In this document: positions 39,201 through 47,031 of the stretch, in pieces
Position numbering within the stretch: the stretch's first letter is position 1
Layout: each line of letters begins with the position of its first letter
From: Garcia nutans
Lineage: Eukaryota; Streptophyta; Magnoliopsida; Malpighiales; Euphorbiaceae
Assembly: GCA_947685225.1 (NCBI GenBank)
Contig: CANTUV010000024.1
Coordinates: 28,166,001 to 28,230,000 of the forward strand
Reading direction: 5' to 3'
DNA: 64,000 nucleotides
Translations under genes and position numbers: made by a program
Notes under the pieces: model-generated
What the model saw: only the letters and a program-made list of their open reading frames with translations
Told to the model about the DNA's origin: nothing
The model's database searches: none

Positions 39201-42200
39201 CCCAGAGATCCTAGAGGCCAAGCCCAAATGACAATCCCTATGAGGAAGAAGATTGTACTTGGAGAAGTAAATGGGCCACAAACTGTTAGCAGCCCAAACC
39301 AAGCTGTCAATCAGTTTCCATTTCAGTTAGTTAGTTTAGATTTCAGTTACTCTTTTTAAGTTATGGATGCAGTATTTTAGGTACCATTTCTGTTCATGCT
39401 TTTGTTTCCCTAAATAGTGGAAGGCTCGCCTCCACTAAAGTAGTTTATTTCCTTGTTTATAGGAACAGTTATTTCTGTAATTGTGTATTTAAGTCCATTT
39501 GATTTTCAATGAAAGGCAGCTTGAAAATCCAAAACAGTCTTTGAGCACTTAGTCTCAAGAGGTCCAGGTTCTCTCTAACGAATCTGAAAATTACTAACAA
39601 CATAGGTCGCCGGAAGAAAACCCCGACTAGTCCTACACCACCTTCACCCTCCCAACCTATTTCCACAACACACAGACCCATAACCAGATCCGTAACCCGG
39701 GACCATAACAAATTGGTATCAGAGCATGCAGTTATGGGAGAAAACTCTGTTCAAGATCAGCTGGCCAAGCTCTTTGAATTGCTTTTGGCCGAGCAGCAAG
39801 CAAACAAAGTCTGTAATGAGAAAGTTGAGCAATTGCATGCCAAATTGGATGCAATGTCTCAGGATTTGGAATCTACTAAGAAGGGACTGCAATCTGCAAG
39901 TGCAGAAAGTCAAGCAAAGTCAAGGAGAGATAAGGGAATTTATGGTGCTTCGGTTTCCGAAAATTCTGGAGGAAGCTCGATTGTACCAAAATTCACGAAG
40001 CTTGATTTTCCTCGTTATGATGGGTTGGGAGACCCTTTGGGGTGGTTGTGCCGATGTCAACATTTTTTCCGGCACCAACATACACCCGACGAAGAAAAGG
40101 TGAGTTTGGCCTCTTACCACTTGGAAGGGATTGCTCAGCTGTGGTTTATGCAGCTGCTAGACGATGTTCCAGATCCCAATTGGGATGAATTTACAACTCA
40201 ATGCAATCTTCGCTTTGGGCCCCTAATCCGCAGCAACAAGTTGGGAGAATTGGCAAAGCTTAAGCAAACGGGTTCTGTTGCAGAATTTCATAACAAATTT
40301 GAAGCGCTTGTGTCTAGTGCAGGTGTCCTTACACAGCAGCAAAAAGTTCAGCTTTATCTTAGTGGATTGCAAGATTCAATTGCTGTTGAAGTGGAACTCC
40401 ACCACCCAAAGGACTTGGTGAATGCAATGAGTATCTCCAGGCTATATGAGCGTAAATTATTCCTTTGTGAAATCACTTCAGCAATGGAGCCTCAATCTAA
40501 TCGTTTGGTGAAACGGTTAACTAAGGACGAGATGGATGTTAGACGGAAGAAAGGTCTTTGTTTCAATTGTGATGAAACCTTTGTTCGCGGGCATCAATGT
40601 AAGAAATTGTTTTGGATTGAATTTGTTGAAGAAAACAACAAAGGTGACGGAACTGAAGATAAGCCTGATCAAGACTTTCATTACTAGTATCCTGATTTTG
40701 TGATTGACAAGCACATTTTGGAGGAGGGGAGTAATGTTAGCAGCCCAAACCAAGCTGTCAGTCAGTTTCCATTTCAGTTAGTTAGTTTAGATTTCAGTTA
40801 CTCTTTTTAAGTTATGGATGCAGTATTTTAGGAACCATTTATGTTCATGCTTTTGTTTCCCTAAATAGTGGAAGGCTCACCTCCACTAAAGTAGTTTATT
40901 TCCTTGTTTATAGGAACAGTTATTTCTGTAATTGTGTATTTAAGTCCATTTGATTTTCAATGAAAGGCAGCTTGAAAATCCAAAACAGTCTTTAAGCACT
41001 TAGTCTCAAGAGGTCCAGGTTCTCTCTAACGAATCTGAAAATTACTAACAACATAGGTCGCCGGAAGAAAACCCCGACTAGTCCTACACCACCTTCACCC
41101 TCCCAACCTATTTCCACAACACACAGACCCATAACCAGATCCGTAACCCGGGACCATAACACAAACCAAGCCCAATTATGATGGACTAGATAAAATTCAT
41201 AGACTAATCCTTTGAGCCTAAAAGAAGAGCCAAAATCAATACTTGTAGCAAATGAAGAATGTTAGATCCTCTGAGCCCAAAAAAAGAGTCAAGATTCAAT
41301 CCATTGAAGTTAAAGATTGAAATTGGATCGAGACTGAACCCATAAGTCAAAGCAAAAATGTCCAAGTGACAACTGGACTAAAAAAGAATATGAAGTTCAA
41401 TCCAGTTGCATTTGATGGAGAGTGTTGGTAGTGGGAAAGAATCCCACATCCGAAAAATGAAAGATAACAAAGGGGTATATTCGTTGAGAAGCTATAAGGA
41501 TAAAATGCTTAAGCTATTTTGTCAAGGAGCTCATGTGAAGGAGAAGCCAAATAATTCAGAAACCTAACACTCCAACATTCAAGAAGCCCAACCTATAATT
41601 TGTTCGTGGGGTCCAAAAAATCTAACACTAGTGTATTTGGATGTAAAGAAATTCAAAGCTATTCAAAAACCAATATGTATTTGTCCAGCAATTATTAGAT
41701 GTTGTCATGGTTTTAGCTTTTGTGGTGCTCAGCCTTAAACATTTTGGAGGAGTTTTTTAAACTAACATTCGCAGTTTTACTCTTAACAAAGGTTGGTCCT
41801 TTTATTCTTTATAATAGGTTACCTTGTCCTCATACTCATTTTCTTCCTTCTCAATAAATTTCTAATTTTACTTAAAAATGCAAAAGACATGGGAATATAA
41901 CTCTTGAAAAGCATATTTCATATGCATGTAATAGGTACACACATATTGGCTAAATCTACACAAAGAAATAAAAATTTCTTTATAGCAAACATACTAGCAC
42001 CTAAAAGAATAACAAGCAGCTTGATGTAAAAGGGACTTACATCTTGATCCATTTGTATGTTGGCATCATCAAGCGTTTTATCCATGTCAGTCATTAAAGC
42101 ATGCTTCCGGTGGCCATAGAAATCCCAAATGCAAACCTGCCAAAGCGACAAAAGTATTAAATACTAATTTAAAACAGAAAAGACTGCCAACAGTTACTGA

Positions 42201-45200
42201 AAAAAGCACTGAAAAATTTATATATGAAACAAGGACAACCACATATATAAAAAGGAAGGAGTATTTCAAGCCTTTACTTGCTCTGGGTTGAGATCAAAAA
42301 TCTCACAAGCTCTTCTGTGAAGCTCTCCAATTGTTTCCTGTGAAAATTATAAATTTTCTGATAAGTGAATAAAGTATATACTTGAGAAATGTTTAATCAA
42401 ATTGAAGCTTGGGGATGATACAACTCTTTTTACATCGAAACTATTACTGTCAAAAACCTGAAGCTACTGAAATTTTAAGACTAGCATTAGCTATTATTAC
42501 ATTAAAAATCATTTAACATAAAACAAACAGTGGGGTTCAATAGTGAATATTAGTTGTGACAGTCCTAATAATAATCTCAAGTCTAATTAAGTTAGGCAGA
42601 TATTTTTGCCAAATGTTTCAACTGGTTTTTCTCGTCAGTTAAGTGCTCCAATAGTCACAATATGAAACACTCTTAATATATTAACTATAGAAATTACAAA
42701 TTCTACACACATCCAATGAATGCTAAAATTTAATTGCCAGTGCTAAAAGGGGGCATCAAACTGTTTCTAGTTGATGAGCAAAATGATAAATGATGATGAC
42801 TTAGAAGGTTATACCTTCTTGCTTATTCCTATTGTAGATCGGTCACCCTTAGGCAAAACCAGTAGTTGAAGACGGAAAGGATATACCTCCACAGCTAATT
42901 CTGTCTGAGAAAGACCTGAACTGATTACTTTCCGTGCCAATGTTGGGCCACCTCCATACCTATACAGCCAACAAGCACCATCATCAGTACAATAATACTT
43001 CCTTATCCATGGAAGGTCAATTATAAAATTACCTTCTAAATTTATGTATAAAAGCAGTTCCCTCACTTGCATCCAAACAGAAATTGCATATTGCAGGATA
43101 CTGTATTTTTTTTTTTTTTACATCCCATAATGAAAATAAAAAATAAAAAGCAAACCACAAGGCCTATCTATGTTTTTTATTAATCTTGACCATAGCTTTG
43201 AACATAGTAACAACCACTAAAAAAAAAGAAGGAAAGAAATCTTGCCATAAGTTATAACAACAGTATGTTAATATGGATCCAGAGAATGTAAAATTTGATG
43301 AAGACAAGCAGCTTATGAAACAAACAGGCAGCTATTTTTAGAAACTTGTACAATGTTAAAAAACTTACCATAAATACAACTGGTTCCAAACTTCTTGTGG
43401 AAGCAATACATAATCACGACCTTCTAATAAACTATCATGAATCTCAATACCAACATGGGAGTCCTCTGATTTCGTGTCATCTATTAGATCAGAATTATCA
43501 ATGCTGGCAGGTCTATATGCAGAACCAACCATATCACAATTCTCTAACAAAGAGGATCCATCATTTGTAAAATTTTGCTGGTCTTGGTTCACATATCCAA
43601 TCCAATGTTGCCACCATCTGTCAGGAACCAATAAGAATACGTCTGAAGCCATCATTTCACAACATTTATACATGAAAGAAAAATGTTAAGAACGCATTAT
43701 AAAAGATCTTCCAAACAATACTTTGTGCCAAAAGACATTAGCTATCAACTAATTAAGAAATAAATAATGAATTGACTCATCTTATCAATCTTCATTTTTC
43801 TCCCAGCATGCATTTCACATGTACGTATGCTCGCACAAAGAGAAGAGAACAAAGGGTCACAATTTCAACAGATGATAGAATCAAATAGGGCAAATTATAT
43901 TTTAAAAAAGAATCACGAACTTCACCATTTTTTCAATTTTATCATGAACTTTAAATTTTAGCAAAAGAGGTAACAAATTTTCAAAATTATTTACAATTCT
44001 ATCATATGACTGGTTGAGACTTCAATAACTGGCTGAGGAACTGACATTGTAGTTAAATTAAAAAAAAGGGATGAGCGAGCATTACATCAATGCAATGCTA
44101 GTTCATTAATGAATTAGAAATTCATGGTTCAATAAGCCACAATTGACCACATTTTAAATAACTCTAATAATTACAAAAAAATAAATCCCTATAAAATTAA
44201 AAAACATTAAAAAGGACAAACAATTATAATGTCAGTGCACCATATGATAGCAATAGAATATCAATATAATCATTACATCTCTTTCTACAATAAATCTCTC
44301 TCTCTCTCTCTCTCTCTAATGAAACCCATAGAGCTTTGGAGCTCAGAAGAAGAAAATGAAAGTTGATTTAGCAAATCCAAAACTTCTTCTGCTACTTATC
44401 ATCAGTATCATTACATTCTTTTCTTTTGCTGCCAGTAATTCTAAGCTTCACCCAATGGAAGGTAGTAAAAATGTAATTTATATCCAATTTTCTTCACTTA
44501 ACATTATCAAAAAAATATATTTTTCTTTAATATATCAGCTTTTTTTTTTGTAAATAGATGAGCTCATGGGCTTATTATGCAAGAACACATTCAATTACTC
44601 AACTATTGATTTAAAAATTGTTTGTGTTATGTTAATTTGTTAGTATTTTATTTTTATAGATATGTTTTTTAGGAAATATTTATGTGGGTTTTTTATATTT
44701 TTTTATTTTTATTAATAATAATATTATTATTATTATAATAGAATATTTTGCGATGAAGGCATTTAAAGATATTAGGAAGAACTGGGAAAAAAGGATTGGA
44801 ATTCTAAGAAGGACCCATGTAGTGGAGAAGGAAATTGGAGCATTCTGAATGAAAGAAAAGGGTTTGAAAGTATTGTGATTTATAATTTCAGCTTCAATCA
44901 CAATTCAACATTCCATGTAGTAAGCATGCATAATACATTCTCTTTTTATAGTTCAAGTTTACCAATTGTTTGATAGTTTTCCTCTGTGTGTGTGTGTGTG
45001 TGTGTTTTTGTCTTTGCTTTCTAATTATAATCGTTGCCATTTGGCAGTAGGTAAAGGGGCTTGGTCAGGGGCTGGCCAATGACCATATGCCCTAGGGCCA
45101 AGGCCACCACAAGGCGCCATACCCTATTGAATGGTCTTTGAAGGGTCAATTTCTACTTCATTAATTTTACAGATCCATTAAGCTAAAAATTGGCTAGAAA

Positions 45201-46994
45201 CATAATTTGCATGTATGTTACAAGAGCGTGGATAGTGGAAAGGTTCATCCAAGAACTATGGATAGTTGAAAGAAAGAGAAAGAAGAGAGACTGGAAATTT
45301 TGTACCTTGTAAAAACAAACCACCATGAAAACAGAGACATAGAGAAAGAAAGAAAGAGAGAGATAAAGGAGGGGGAGGAAGAGGTGAGGGTAAAAAAGAA
45401 AGAAAGAAAGGGAAAAAAATCTACTTTATTATTAAACAGTCACTACATTAAAGTAACACTAGTTCATCTTTTATTTTATTTGTCATATTAGTGCCTCAGC
45501 AGGTTGCTGAAGCCTCAACCGTGTCATATGATAAAATTGAAAACAATTTTGAAGTTTGTTACCTCTTTTACAAAAAATAAAAGTTTGTGACAAAATTCAA
45601 AAAATGAGTGAAGTTTATGATTTTTTTTGTAATTTTCCCAATCAAAAATCACTAAAAACCATATTACCAGGAAGGACAAGATGAAACAATAGTTTTGAAT
45701 CAATATTCAGATCGAAAATCAAAATCTTTGTTTGTGCATTGATAATTGAATTCAACTGTAGGATTGGCTACCAAATCTTAAAATTAATTAAAAACAACAA
45801 TATCATTTGAAAATAATATATGTCAAAATATAATGTCTTTTGACATATTGGCTGATCATGTGGCCAATGGCACGAGTGCTTGCCTTTGAAGCAAGAAATG
45901 TAGGTCCAAGTCTCCCCATGATAAATTCTTATAAAATATAAATGCATATATAATTTTTTCTTAAACAACTTAAAGGTAGAACACATAAAAAAAAGAAGTA
46001 TCCAATATTTATATTCCATATTATGCAACCAATTTCAAAGAAGGTCAAAGACTTACATTTGTAGGAGAAGAAGATAATGCACGCATGAGATTGGTGTTGT
46101 TTATGTATGAAAAGTCAAATTATTTTATTAATTTTAATTTCAGTTCATATAACTTAGGGGAGTATTTTGGTGACAATTTGCACAGCAGAATTGAAGAGGG
46201 TTCAAGTTAAATTTTAAGCTTTGAACCTATAGGGCCCAAAAGATATTTGAGTTTATGCTACAAGGAAAAAATTGGCATGAGTTTCATATCAATTCAACCA
46301 AATAATATAAAATCAATCCCAATTTGGCCATGATTCATGTGGATTTGCAATTCAATCTATAGATTCAGATTTCCAACGAAAGGAATCAATTTAAAACATA
46401 CAATTCTAACTACATTGGAGGAAGCTAGGATCAAAAAGCAGCATGAACTCTAAGACTAATTAGGGACCTGATGATAATTGGGGAAAAAAATTGGATAAAA
46501 TGGACGGTTCAATTAAGAGAAATTTCATAGTCTAAAGACAAGGAAAGGCGATACTCCAGCAATGAACCCCATAACATGCCAGGTACATCAGATAAAGAAG
46601 AAGGAACAAAGTAACAATCCCTGATTCACAGTAGTTCGCAAAATGACAAACAGGTAAAGAAAACTTCCAAAATTCTCAATATTTACTTTCATCATCCATT
46701 CCCAATCACCAAATTTTTTTCACATATAACACAGATTTGCCATTGAATTATATCCAACTCTCCTAGTGGGGAGCAAAGTCTGTGAAAGAAAAACTGATCA
46801 ACTACATATCAAAGAAAATGAAGTAGCCTTATTCACCTATCATTGAAAAAAAAAAAGAAAGAAAATCACAGTGAACGGCTAATTTAATCTCAAACTAGTT
46901 TCCACTCACCGACAGATTCCACCCGTATCCACTTGATGCTTAGAAAAAATTCACAAGACAAAAAGAGAGGGAAGGAGAGAGGGAGAGAGAGAGA

Positions 46995-47031
<37 letters not shown>

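Larger units (their letters stand above)
11584..42040 (-). other. UBP5 intron 5, about 30.5 kb, mostly retrotransposons
   Basis: GTAAGTCC donor at 42040 and ATGCAG acceptor at 11584. By my boundaries about 26 kb of the 30.5 kb is LTR-retrotransposon sequence. Unique intron stretches remain at 11584-13829, 20954-21268, 31959-32231, 39060-39278 and 41578-42040. I see no gene in these. Confidence 0.85.
43888..45639. mobile_element. Pack-MULE (Mutator-like, no transposase) in UBP5 intron 1
   Basis: Terminal inverted repeats of about 160 bp lie at 43888-44048 and 45480-45639, beginning GGGCAAATTATATTT and (inverted) GGGAAAATTACAAAA. They share AAGAGGTAACAAA, TTTATCATATGAC-type and GGCTGAGG blocks in order. 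A 9-base target duplication AATCAAATA (43879-43887) against AATCAAAAA (45640-45648) matches at 8 of 9 positions, the length typical of Mutator. The 1.4 kb interior has no transposase but carries two exons of a receptor kinase gene, which is the definition of a Pack-MULE. Confidence 0.88.

Noticed and set aside
39713..39733. An upstream non-ATG start for the gag of TR-GAG copy 2
   Set aside because: These codons lie in the primer site. The first ATG is 39734.
44356..44553. A 65-codon ORF as a stand-alone small secreted protein
   Set aside because: The signal peptide is real, but the frame continues into intron sequence after a GT donor. Its second exon and the surrounding inverted repeats show it is a captured receptor-kinase fragment.
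45840..45910. A possible tRNA-like stretch
   Set aside because: No A/B box pair or cloverleaf could be built. No tRNA or rRNA gene was found in the window.
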